Shown piece by piece: positions 13,905-20,601 of a stretch of 26,469 nt of DNA (position 1 is its first letter; each line of letters opens with the position of its first letter). Position numbers and translations under genes: made by a program. The notes beneath the pieces were generated by a model, which saw nothing but the letters and a program-made list of their open reading frames with translations, did not search any database and was not told the origin of the DNA. Source of the stretch: a virus; IMG/VR virus record IMGVR_UViG_3300028364_000127, positions 1 to 26,469 of that record; one strand, given 5' to 3'.

Positions 13905-14620
13905 GCTGGCTCCGGGTTCGCGCCATCGGTGAGACCCATCTCGTCAGGCCCCGGCGACAGATCGACGTTCGTCTCCGGCTCCACGCCATCGAACGGACGC
14001 AGGCCGAACTTCTCCGCGACGATGCGGACCAGCGCCACCTGCCGTTTCAGCATGACCAACGCCTGCCCCTTCTGCGGGCAGTTGACCAAGTTGTCGGTGA
14101 TGTAGGCTTCCATGTGGGCCGCCTCGGCCTCGTAGTTGTCGAGGAAGTCTTCGAGGGTGTCGACCTTCTGCTGATCGGCGAAGCCAACGACCAGATGTTC
14201 AAGCGCAGCGATGGTCGCGTCTTCGATGTCGTCGTCGTTCTCATCGAACAGGGCATCCAGCGAGGCCTTGTGGCTCGCGACGACGGCGCTGTTGCTGGCC
14301 GCCACGCTGGCCGCCACGCTGGCAGCTGAGATTTTAGCAATCACTTCGGACATTGTTTGCATGTCGCGCTGCGCCTGCTCGGCGTCGCGGTCGTCACGGG
14401 GTTGTTCATCGAACAGAGCAGCCAGCGCGGTCTCTTGGCTCGCGTCGGTCTCCTCAGAGGTCGCGACGGCAGTGAGCCTGTTGAGCTTCGCCATATGCTC
14501 GGCCTGCGCGGCCTCTACGCTGGGTGCACCTGTTTCGACCATCGCGGAACGTATGGCCTGCATCTTTTGCTCGTCGGTGGGGGTACCCTCGACGAGGGGT
14601 GGGGGTTCTTTATTTTCCAT
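13901..14620 (-). CDS. acidic, Ala-rich hypothetical protein with internal repeats
   Basis: The protein has 239 residues. The ATG at 14620 has AGGAGACGACCCC upstream; the longer frame runs over the promoter. It is acidic and helical, with a proline-rich N-terminus. Two related segments, LAALFDEQPRDD and LDALFDENDDD, lie on either side of an Ala/Ser/Val helix (AASVAASVAAS) encoded by a 12-base repeat. The C-terminal part (CPQKGQALVMLKRQVALVRIVAEKF) resembles a short helix pair. First gene of the leftward block. No known family. Confidence 0.75.
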   Translation of the reverse strand: MENKEPPPLVEGTPTDEQKMQAIRSAMVETGAPSVEAAQAEHMAKLNRLTAVATSEETDASQETALAALFDEQPRDDRDAEQAQRDMQTMSEVIAKISAASVAASVAASNSAVVASHKASLDALFDENDDDIEDATIAALEHLVVGFADQQKVDTLEDFLDNYEAEAAHMEAYITDNLVNCPQKGQALVMLKRQVALVRIVAEKFGLRPFDGVEPETNVDLSPGPDEMGLTDGANPEPA

Positions 14621-14661
14621 GGGGTCGTCTCCTGTGTGTGGGTCAGCTCTCTTGTGCCGCC

Positions 14662-14690
14662 GTAGTACCACCTCATAGCCGCCCTTGCAA
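14662..14690 (-). promoter_or_regulatory. divergent-region promoter for leftward genes
   Basis: TTGCAA (14685-14690) is followed by a 17-base spacer and TACTAC (14662-14667) with TGG before it on the minus strand. TTGCAA is self-complementary, and its + strand reading may also serve the rightward VRR-NUC unit, though no convincing -10 is seen there. The intergenic region is about 100 bases (14621-14720). Confidence 0.6.
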
Positions 14691-14720
14691 GTGCGACCGG
14701 CAAAATGTTAGAGGTCGAGA

Positions 14721-15011
14721 ATGAGAGAGAGCAGCGTCGAGGAACGTCTGAGGAAGGGTGTCGTGGCACGGGGGTGGCGCTGCGTGAAGCTGTCGCCCGC
14801 CGGGGTCGTCGGCATACCTGACAGGATGGTCCTCGCGCGTGGCGGGATCGTAGACCTGATCGAGCTGAAGAAACCATCGGGCGGCGTTCTCTCCAGAAAA
14901 CAGAAATTGTGGGGCCGGTGGCTGGTAGCCAATGGCCACGCGTATTGGGTGTTGTGGACACCGGGGGACGTCGATGGATACCTTGCAAGTCTGGATGATC
15001 GAACACGCTGA
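14721..15011 (+). CDS. VRR-NUC domain nuclease
   Basis: This 96-residue protein consists almost wholly of the VRR-NUC fold. Landmarks are GIPDR (G31 to R35, D34), the E48-x-K50 pair in LIELKK and Q61 of the LSRKQKLWG helix, equal to the PD-(D/E)XK catalytic set. Stand-alone phage VRR-NUC enzymes act as structure-specific (Holliday junction or flap) nucleases, typically beside an SNF2-type helicase as here. GAGG at 14710-14714 precedes the ATG. Leads the rightward replication unit. Confidence 0.93.
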   Translation: MRESSVEERLRKGVVARGWRCVKLSPAGVVGIPDRMVLARGGIVDLIELKKPSGGVLSRKQKLWGRWLVANGHAYWVLWTPGDVDGYLASLDDRTR

Positions 15012-15303
15012 CACCGGCGAGTGGCTGGGCCAGTTCAAGAATGGCGACGGGCGGCTGGAGTTCGGAGCCCGATCTCCGGTGTTCTGGCGAGAGATGCGCT
15101 ACGTCAAGAAGGCGTGGCTGCACCACTGCGTGGCGGCGGGTTGGATCAGGCGCGGCATCACGATGCCGGGTGCAGGCGTGGTGTACCATCGTACGGAGAC
15201 GTTTCTCCACTGCCCCCGCGTACGGTTCAAGGACTTTACATTGACGGGTGGGATCGGTATGGTACCAGCAACGCCGTCTGATTTAGGGATTACCTTGACA
15301 TGA
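14974..15303 (+). CDS. hypothetical protein coupled to SNF2 helicase
   Basis: A 109-residue protein from the ATG at 14974 (GGGGGA upstream); it overlaps the end of the VRR-NUC gene by 38 bases. A further in-frame ATG at 14932 has no ribosome binding site, and 14995 is an alternative. The N-terminal part (VWMIEHADTGEWLGQFKNGDG) looks like a small beta sheet, and the middle contains aromatic and basic residues. Its TGA overlaps the helicase ATG (ATGA). No family recognised. Confidence 0.65.
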   Translation: MDTLQVWMIEHADTGEWLGQFKNGDGRLEFGARSPVFWREMRYVKKAWLHHCVAAGWIRRGITMPGAGVVYHRTETFLHCPRVRFKDFTLTGGIGMVPATPSDLGITLT

Positions 15304-16730
15304 GACCCAACAGCATACTGCGGCCCTCGCAAAGGGCACTGATGACGCAGATGGCCTACTTCCCCGACGGGATCGCGGTCATGGGCATGGGCGGTGGCAA
15401 GACCGCCGCCACGCTCTTCTCCATCGACGACTGCCTTGAGGAGGGCGACTACGATCACGCTTTCATCTTCGCGCCGCCCAACACTCTGCGCAACGCGTGG
15501 GCGCTGGAGCCAACCCGCTGGGAGGGTCTGTCAGACCTGAGCGTCGAGATACTGGACGGCTCGCCCGCCCAGCGTGAGGCGATACTGGCGCGCGCCGATG
15601 CTGACGTCTATGTGATGTCATCCGACATCAGCACGTGGCTTGTGAACCTGATGCAGAAGTGGAACAGGCGGAAGACGCCGATGTTCGATCTCAGCAGGGT
15701 GCACATCGTGATCGACGAGATCAGCAAGATGTCCAGCCCGCAGTCCAAGCGCGGCAACAAGATGCTGTGGCTGACCCGGCGCGCCGCCGGGACATGGGGG
15801 CTGACCGGCACGCCGCGACCCAACCGATACGAGGACCTGTTCCTGCCGATCAAGCTGGTCGGTGGCGAGAGCGTCTGGGGCCACAGCGGTTTCGACGACT
15901 GGCGGCGCGAGCTGTTCCGGCCCACCGATTACACGGCGCGGAACTGGGAGATACACGACTTCGCCGTCCCCATCGTCGAGAAGATCGCCAAGACGTTCAT
16001 GTTCTACGCGCCGCCCGACGACCTGCAGGTGCCAGAGGTGGTGACCACCGACGTGCCGGTCTACATGAACAGCGATCAGATTGCACACTACGAGATGATG
16101 CAGGAGACGCTGGTGGCCGAGGGCGTGATACCTGATCTCTATGGTGACGAGCTCAACGAGTGGCTGATCGAAGCCGGGAGCGCGGGTGTGGCCAGCGGCA
16201 AGCTGGTCCAGATCGTGCAGGGTTTCATATACGACACGGTGGGCAAAACCGTGGTGCATGTGTCGACCGCCAAGCTGGCGGCGCTGTACAAGCTGGACGA
16301 TGACCTGATGGGCTCGCCTGCGCTGCTGATGTACGGCCTGCTGGAAGAGAAGCGCCAGCTGGAGGGAATGTGCGTCGACAAAGGCTACCGGTATGCTGTC
16401 ATGGGCGACGGCGTCACAGCTGCGGCGAAGGATGCCGCCGTGCGCGACTGGATCAACGGCGATCTGGACCGCATCATCGCGCACCCGGCCAGCATGGGCC
16501 ACGGCACCGACGGCCTGCAGCATGGTGGCCACCACATCGTGTGGTATCATCCGACATGGTCCAGCGAGCAATACTTCCAGACCATCGCCCGGCTGGCGCG
16601 ACCCGGCCAGAAGCACGTGGTCCAGAACTACCGGCTGCTGGCGCAGGAGACGCTGGACCTCGTGAAGGTGCAGAGGGTGGCGCGGAAACGTGAGGAAGAG
16701 CTCGCGTTCATCGAGCGCATGGCAGACTAG
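15300..16730 (+). CDS. SNF2/DEAD-like superfamily 2 helicase
   Basis: A 476-residue superfamily 2 ATPase. Walker A is GMGGGKT (29-35), Walker B is D139-E140-IS, motif III region is GLTGTP (167-172) and the C-terminal lobe carries the QTIARLARPGQ arginine motif. The absence of other domains and the pairing with VRR-NUC is the standard phage arrangement, in which the protein likely unwinds or remodels recombination or replication intermediates. Both RecA-like lobes are complete. The ATG overlaps the previous stop. Confidence 0.93.
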   Translation: MRPNSILRPSQRALMTQMAYFPDGIAVMGMGGGKTAATLFSIDDCLEEGDYDHAFIFAPPNTLRNAWALEPTRWEGLSDLSVEILDGSPAQREAILARADADVYVMSSDISTWLVNLMQKWNRRKTPMFDLSRVHIVIDEISKMSSPQSKRGNKMLWLTRRAAGTWGLTGTPRPNRYEDLFLPIKLVGGESVWGHSGFDDWRRELFRPTDYTARNWEIHDFAVPIVEKIAKTFMFYAPPDDLQVPEVVTTDVPVYMNSDQIAHYEMMQETLVAEGVIPDLYGDELNEWLIEAGSAGVASGKLVQIVQGFIYDTVGKTVVHVSTAKLAALYKLDDDLMGSPALLMYGLLEEKRQLEGMCVDKGYRYAVMGDGVTAAAKDAAVRDWINGDLDRIIAHPASMGHGTDGLQHGGHHIVWYHPTWSSEQYFQTIARLARPGQKHVVQNYRLLAQETLDLVKVQRVARKREEELAFIERMAD

Positions 16731-16736
16731 GAGAGG

Positions 16737-16800
16737 TGCAGCCGGTGAGCGGTGTTACGGGAGGAGGAGAGCAACTCCCCATCGCTTCCAACCGGCTGCA
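16737..16800 (+). other. long nearly continuous hairpin upstream of primase-helicase (structured RNA candidate)
   Basis: Three stacked stems fold the 64-base stretch into one hairpin: a perfect 10-bp outer stem (16737-16746 with 16791-16800), an 8-bp middle stem with G-U pairs (16747-16754 with 16780-16787), and a 5-bp inner stem (16759-16763 with 16775-16779). Only a TTAC bulge on one side and CCA on the other interrupt it. The 11-base loop (16764-16774) is GAGGAGAGCAA, which contains a perfect Shine-Dalgarno-like core. No T-run follows, so it is not a standard terminator. Confidence 0.75.
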
Positions 16801-16819
16801 TCTACAACGTACATCACGT

Positions 16820-16834
16820 GGCGGGATGCCCGCC
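16820..16834 (+). other. small GC hairpin directly before the primase-helicase ribosome binding site
   Basis: A perfect 6-bp stem (GGCGGG with CCCGCC) with a 3-base loop ends immediately before AGAGGAG. Together with the large hairpin upstream it makes the leader heavily structured. It might limit ribosome access or insulate the ribosome binding site from the upstream hairpin. Confidence 0.55.
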
Positions 16835-16847
16835 AGAGGAGAATATG

Positions 16848-19295
16848 ATGACCGCCGTTAAAACTTTCAAGGTCCGTGAAGCGCACGACCAGCAGACCGC
16901 GATCCGGCTGCAGCTGCTGAAGAACGGATGGCGGCCCCTGCCGACTGCTGAGAAGGTGGCCTTCCAGAAGGGTTGGCCTGTCATGGACATCGACGAGGCC
17001 GCGATCAGGGACTGGCCACTGTTCAAGGCCGGGGGCGGTCGGTCGATACCTGCGGTGACGACCGCGATCCAGCTGCAGGGCACCATGCTGGCCATCGACG
17101 TGGACGTGAGCGATGGTAGCGTGGCAGGGGATATGCTGGCAATACTAGAAGACTGCTGCCCCGCCTTGGCGAGCGCGCCGATACGGGACAGCGGTGGCTC
17201 GAAGTTCATGCTGCTCTGCCGGACAGAGACGCCGTATGCGTTCTGGAAGACGCCGAAGTGGATCGACGAGAAGGGCGCGGACCACATGGTTGAGGTCTAC
17301 GGCGGCGCTGCCACGCGCTACTTCTCCTGCTACGGCCCCCACACCATCGGCGGCGTCAAGAAAGGCGCGTACGAGATCATCAAGGAATACCAGTGGGACG
17401 ACGGTGCTGGCAACCCGATGACCATGACACCCGCCGATCTGCCCCTGATCACGGAAGCGCAGATGTACGAGGCCATGCGCCTGATGTCCGACAGGCTCGC
17501 GGAGCAGGGCTGGACCAAGGATGAGCACAGCTATGCTGGCGAGGGCACCGCGTCCACCGTCTACGACCTGACCGATGACATGACGTTCCAGATGTCGCAC
17601 GGCGAGCTGCTGTCCTACCACGAGGCGATGGCGGCTGCCGCGTCCGGTGACAACCGCTGCTCGGCCACGTTTCTGGGGGAGCACACCGACACCATGACGC
17701 GGTGCAGGCTCACCTTGGTGGGCGACGCTGAGAACCCCGGTTTGATGGCCTTCGACCACAAGACGTGGACCACGCACTTCCCTCTGGCGTGGAAGCCGAA
17801 GCCGGTGAAGGAACAGGCGCAGGCCAGCGCCAAGGCGCTGGGCGCAGCGCTGAAGGCGCGTGGCGTGATAGAACCCCTTGTTGGCGCTGAAGACTGGGCG
17901 CAGGACCTGCTCGACAGCCTGATGGACGAGTATGTCCACGTCGCCCGCACCGACATGTTCCACCCCCGGTCGGAGCCCTTCACCAAGATCAAGAAGACAG
18001 CGGTGTTGAACGGCAACAACCAACGCTTCACCTACCAGAAGGAAAAGGACGACGGCACGTTCGCGGAGGCCTCGACGACCATCGGCAAGGCGTTCATGAT
18101 GGCCGACTATGACAAGGCGTCACGTGTGGGTTACGATCCACGGCAGGGCATGTTCTACGGGCGCGACAAGCCGGGGATGACGGGCGAGTTCCTGAACGCG
18201 TTCGACGGTCTGCCGGAGCTGGATGACGCCGACCCGCGCATGGTCGAGCTGATGCGTGATCACTTCCTGCCGCACCTGATCCCCGATCCTGCGGAGCTGC
18301 AGTTCTTCCTCGACTGGCTGACAGTCAAGTACCGCAACCCAGAGAAGCGTCACTGCGCGATCCTGATGCTGGCGGACAACGTCAGCGGCACCGGGCGCGG
18401 CACGCTGTTCTCGGCGCTGTTGGCCCTGTTCGGCAAGCACGCCAGCAAGCAGGAGGAGAGCAGCATCGTCAGCCGGTTCAATGGCTATCTGGCGTCGAAC
18501 GTGCTGGTGCTGATGGATGAGGTGGGCTCAGGCGATTATGGCGACCGCGACACCACCTATCACCACCTCAAGAACCTCGTCGATCCTGTGCAGAATGTGG
18601 TCAAGCTCGAAGAAAAGTTTCAGGACAGCTACTCCTGCGAAACCTTCGCCTCGTTCGTCTTCGCCACCAACCGCAGCAACGGCATCCAGCTGCGCGCGGA
18701 GGATCGTCGCTTCGCGGTGCTCACCAACGGCACGCAGCTGGACATGGTCAGGGCCGCTTGGTCCAACGAGCTGATGGACAGGGTGCGCAAGGATGGCCAC
18801 AGCGGCACAGCGGCGGCCCTGAGGCACATCATCGGCGAGCACGTGGTGCAGGCCTCCGAGAAACTGCTGACGACGCCGCCACACTTCGCTGGCCGGGCGC
18901 ACATGATCCGCTCGTCGGCCAGTGTCGCCGACGAGGCCATCGACGAGATCGGCGAGAGTATCAGGAGCGGGCAGGACGGCTTCTACGTGTGGCGTGTGAA
19001 GGACTTCAAGGCCAAGGTTGTCGAGCAGATGGATGCTGGCAGCAACACGTCGGCGGCGGCCCGGCGCGCGATCCAAGAGCTCACCGGCGCACGTGCCGAA
19101 GCGGCGGGTCTGTGGTATCTGCGGAAGCAGAAGGTCGGGGTTAAAATGGTCGATGGTGAGGCCAGAGAACTGATGCAAACTGACGTCGTGACGAACGCGC
19201 CGGGGACATTTTTGGACACCTCGTGGGAGCTGCGCGCCAAGGCTATAAAAAGTACTAGCGGTGGCAAACGGTTGCAGATCGTGGCTAGTACCTGA
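16848..19295 (+). CDS. primase-helicase (PrimPol-like N-terminus plus VirE/DUF5906-type ATPase)
   Basis: This 815-residue protein likely primes and unwinds DNA for replication. The N-terminal region resembles prim-pol domains, with the acid pair D84-V-D86 (LAIDVDV), SGGSKFMLL (115-123) and EVYGGAATRYF. The central ATPase has Walker B D557-E558 (VLMDEVG) and the FATNRSN...RAEDRRF sensor region of phage D5/VirE-like helicases. The P-loop reads SGTGRGTL (513-520), with Arg in place of the usual Lys at 517. Shine-Dalgarno AGAGGAG favours ATG 16848 (16845 is adjacent). Earlier GTG at 16752 lies in the structured leader. Confidence 0.88.
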   Translation: MTAVKTFKVREAHDQQTAIRLQLLKNGWRPLPTAEKVAFQKGWPVMDIDEAAIRDWPLFKAGGGRSIPAVTTAIQLQGTMLAIDVDVSDGSVAGDMLAILEDCCPALASAPIRDSGGSKFMLLCRTETPYAFWKTPKWIDEKGADHMVEVYGGAATRYFSCYGPHTIGGVKKGAYEIIKEYQWDDGAGNPMTMTPADLPLITEAQMYEAMRLMSDRLAEQGWTKDEHSYAGEGTASTVYDLTDDMTFQMSHGELLSYHEAMAAAASGDNRCSATFLGEHTDTMTRCRLTLVGDAENPGLMAFDHKTWTTHFPLAWKPKPVKEQAQASAKALGAALKARGVIEPLVGAEDWAQDLLDSLMDEYVHVARTDMFHPRSEPFTKIKKTAVLNGNNQRFTYQKEKDDGTFAEASTTIGKAFMMADYDKASRVGYDPRQGMFYGRDKPGMTGEFLNAFDGLPELDDADPRMVELMRDHFLPHLIPDPAELQFFLDWLTVKYRNPEKRHCAILMLADNVSGTGRGTLFSALLALFGKHASKQEESSIVSRFNGYLASNVLVLMDEVGSGDYGDRDTTYHHLKNLVDPVQNVVKLEEKFQDSYSCETFASFVFATNRSNGIQLRAEDRRFAVLTNGTQLDMVRAAWSNELMDRVRKDGHSGTAAALRHIIGEHVVQASEKLLTTPPHFAGRAHMIRSSASVADEAIDEIGESIRSGQDGFYVWRVKDFKAKVVEQMDAGSNTSAAARRAIQELTGARAEAAGLWYLRKQKVGVKMVDGEARELMQTDVVTNAPGTFLDTSWELRAKAIKSTSGGKRLQIVAST

Positions 19296-19306
19296 AAAAC
19301 AGCCAG

Positions 19307-19339
19307 CCGGGGAGTTTTTGAGAAACTGCGATACCCCGG
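19307..19339. other. hairpin A in AT-rich region
   Basis: CCGGGG (19307-19312) pairs with CCCCGG (19334-19339). Inside it AGTTT (19313-19317) pairs with AAACT (19323-19327) around a TTGAG loop, with GCGATA bulged. It begins 12 bases after the primase-helicase stop. No T-run follows on the + strand, so it is a weak terminator at best. Confidence 0.6.
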
Positions 19340-19460
19340 TAAAAAACGAGGAAAACCGTTCACTATCAACTACTAAGGTCTTATAGCTACAGGGGACTTA
19401 TATATTCAAACCCATATGTGAAAGAGTAATAGAGAGATAGTATAAGGGGTTATAAGTAGG

Positions 19461-19466
19461 TATAAT
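19461..19466 (+). promoter_or_regulatory. TATAAT -10-like element, weak promoter candidate
   Basis: A perfect TATAAT lies about 86 bases before the ATG at 19552. The hexamer 17 bases upstream (TAGTAT) does not resemble TTGACA, so the -35 is poor. Given the high AT content a match of this quality could be chance. Confidence 0.3.
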
Positions 19467-19476
19467 GTTTATATAA

Positions 19477-19500
19477 GGGGGTTGAGAATTAAAAACCCCC
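19477..19500. other. hairpin B in AT-rich region
   Basis: GGGGGTT (19477-19483) pairs with AACCCCC (19494-19500) across a 10-base AT-rich loop. It is followed by GGTAAAA, as is hairpin A. It may act as a terminator or a protein-binding structure. Confidence 0.6.
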
Positions 19501-19551
19501 GGTAAAACACCGCGACGACTGCTACGAATTTTCAACGGTTGGAGAGACGAG

Positions 19552-19752
19552 ATGAGACGATATTTACCCAGCTGGTACGCGCTGATGAAGACCATCGCGC
19601 TACACTTCGCTGTCGACGATGGGCGCGATGATCAAACGGTTGCCCATGTCATCCTGCCAGACCTCAATGAGTTCACACAGGTACCGGTATCTGAAGACAA
19701 ATCGTGGCGCAAGTTCTGCGGCCACCCAACCAACCCGAGGAGACGCAAATGA
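19552..19752 (+). CDS. small hypothetical protein before terminase
   Basis: This 66-residue protein has Shine-Dalgarno GGAGAGACGAG before ATG 19552. Its sequence contains aromatic and acidic residues (WYALMKTIALHFAVDDGRDD) and ends in a basic tail (PTNPRRRK). Its stop overlaps the next ATG (ATGA). It is the first gene of the rightward packaging block. No recognised family. Confidence 0.7.
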   Translation: MRRYLPSWYALMKTIALHFAVDDGRDDQTVAHVILPDLNEFTQVPVSEDKSWRKFCGHPTNPRRRK

Positions 19753-20063
19753 CACCGACACAAAAAGAACTGGCTGAGCTTATGAGCGCAGCGCCAGAAC
19801 ACATATGGGCTTGGGTGTGGAACACCCCGGCGATTAAGGCGCACGGAACTAATTGCTGGACTGATTATGAACCTGTTTTTAAGGTTTGGGTTCTAAAGGG
19901 TTTGCCAAGTAAAAAACACTGGTTTGGCGCTCCCAAGGTATACACCCAAACCGCGACCCAGTACGTCCGAAACGACGTGCATTATGCCGTGGTGGCCGAA
20001 CGTGACGCGCTGGCAATACGCATCTCCGCACTTGAAAGCACCCCGACCGATGAGGTAGTTTGA
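19749..20063 (+). CDS. hypothetical protein before terminase small subunit
   Basis: A 104-residue protein starting at the ATG at 19749 with GAGGAGACGCAA upstream; a longer frame from 19704 lies over the previous gene. It is rich in Trp (WAWVWNTPAIK, FKVWVLKG), followed by a region with Tyr/Thr and a C-terminal helix (AERDALAIRISALEST). No domain is recognised. Four bases separate it from the small terminase gene. Confidence 0.7.
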   Translation: MTPTQKELAELMSAAPEHIWAWVWNTPAIKAHGTNCWTDYEPVFKVWVLKGLPSKKHWFGAPKVYTQTATQYVRNDVHYAVVAERDALAIRISALESTPTDEVV

Positions 20064-20067
20064 CGAC

Positions 20068-20601
20068 ATGAAGCCCAAAAACCCAAAACCGAAGACGCGT
20101 ACGAGGCGGGACCAACCCCGTGTCGTCAAGCCCAAGCTGCGCGTGAAGACTGGCGCGCCAGAGCTGAAGCTCACGCCTCTGGTCATCGCCATGCTGGACC
20201 AAACCCCGAACCCCAAGACTGTGACGCAGATGTGCGAGACGCTGAACATATCGCGGGACAAGTTCTACCGATGGGGGAAGGAGAGTGAAGCGTTTGCTGA
20301 AGCTGTACTTCGTGTGCGCGCGACGGCAGATGATGCCGTCGAGAACGCATTCTACAACCGAGCCCTTGGATACGACCGTACGATGAGCGAGGATCGCCTC
20401 GACAAGGACGGCGGGGTGGTCTCCCTGTCGAAGGACATCCACGTCCCTGCCGACACCCGCGCCGGTGAGTTCTGGCTGCGCAACCGCGACCCCTCCAAGT
20501 GGCAAAACAAGCAGGTGATCGAGATCGCAGGCGACCACGTGGAGCGGGTTGAGAAGGCCATCGCCGCGCTGGGCCTGACAGGCAAACTGGATGACGCCTG
20601 A
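20068..20601 (+). CDS. terS: terminase small subunit
   Basis: A 177-residue protein with a basic N-terminal tail (about 1-30) and a helix-turn-helix DNA-binding region (about 48-75, TVTQMCETLNISRDKFYRWGKE). A central helical part leads to the conserved block FWLRNRDPSKW (about residues 135-145), typical of small terminases of tailed phages, and a C-terminal oligomerisation-type helix. It recognises the packaging site and delivers DNA to the large subunit. GAGGTAG lies before the ATG. The large subunit begins 11 bases before its stop. Confidence 0.88.
   Translation: MKPKNPKPKTRTRRDQPRVVKPKLRVKTGAPELKLTPLVIAMLDQTPNPKTVTQMCETLNISRDKFYRWGKESEAFAEAVLRVRATADDAVENAFYNRALGYDRTMSEDRLDKDGGVVSLSKDIHVPADTRAGEFWLRNRDPSKWQNKQVIEIAGDHVERVEKAIAALGLTGKLDDA

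Larger units (their letters stand above)
19296..19551. other. AT-rich intergenic control region, possible replication origin
   Basis: This 256-base gap is the largest in the window and is strongly AT-rich from about 19350 to 19500, in contrast to the GC-rich genes. It contains two hairpins each followed by the same 11 bases (CCCCGGTAAAA, 19334-19344 and 19497-19507), and five copies of TATAAG/CTTATA (19380, 19397, 19441, 19451, 19472). It follows the primase-helicase and precedes the packaging genes, a location suited to an origin or a late-gene control region. Confidence 0.6.
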
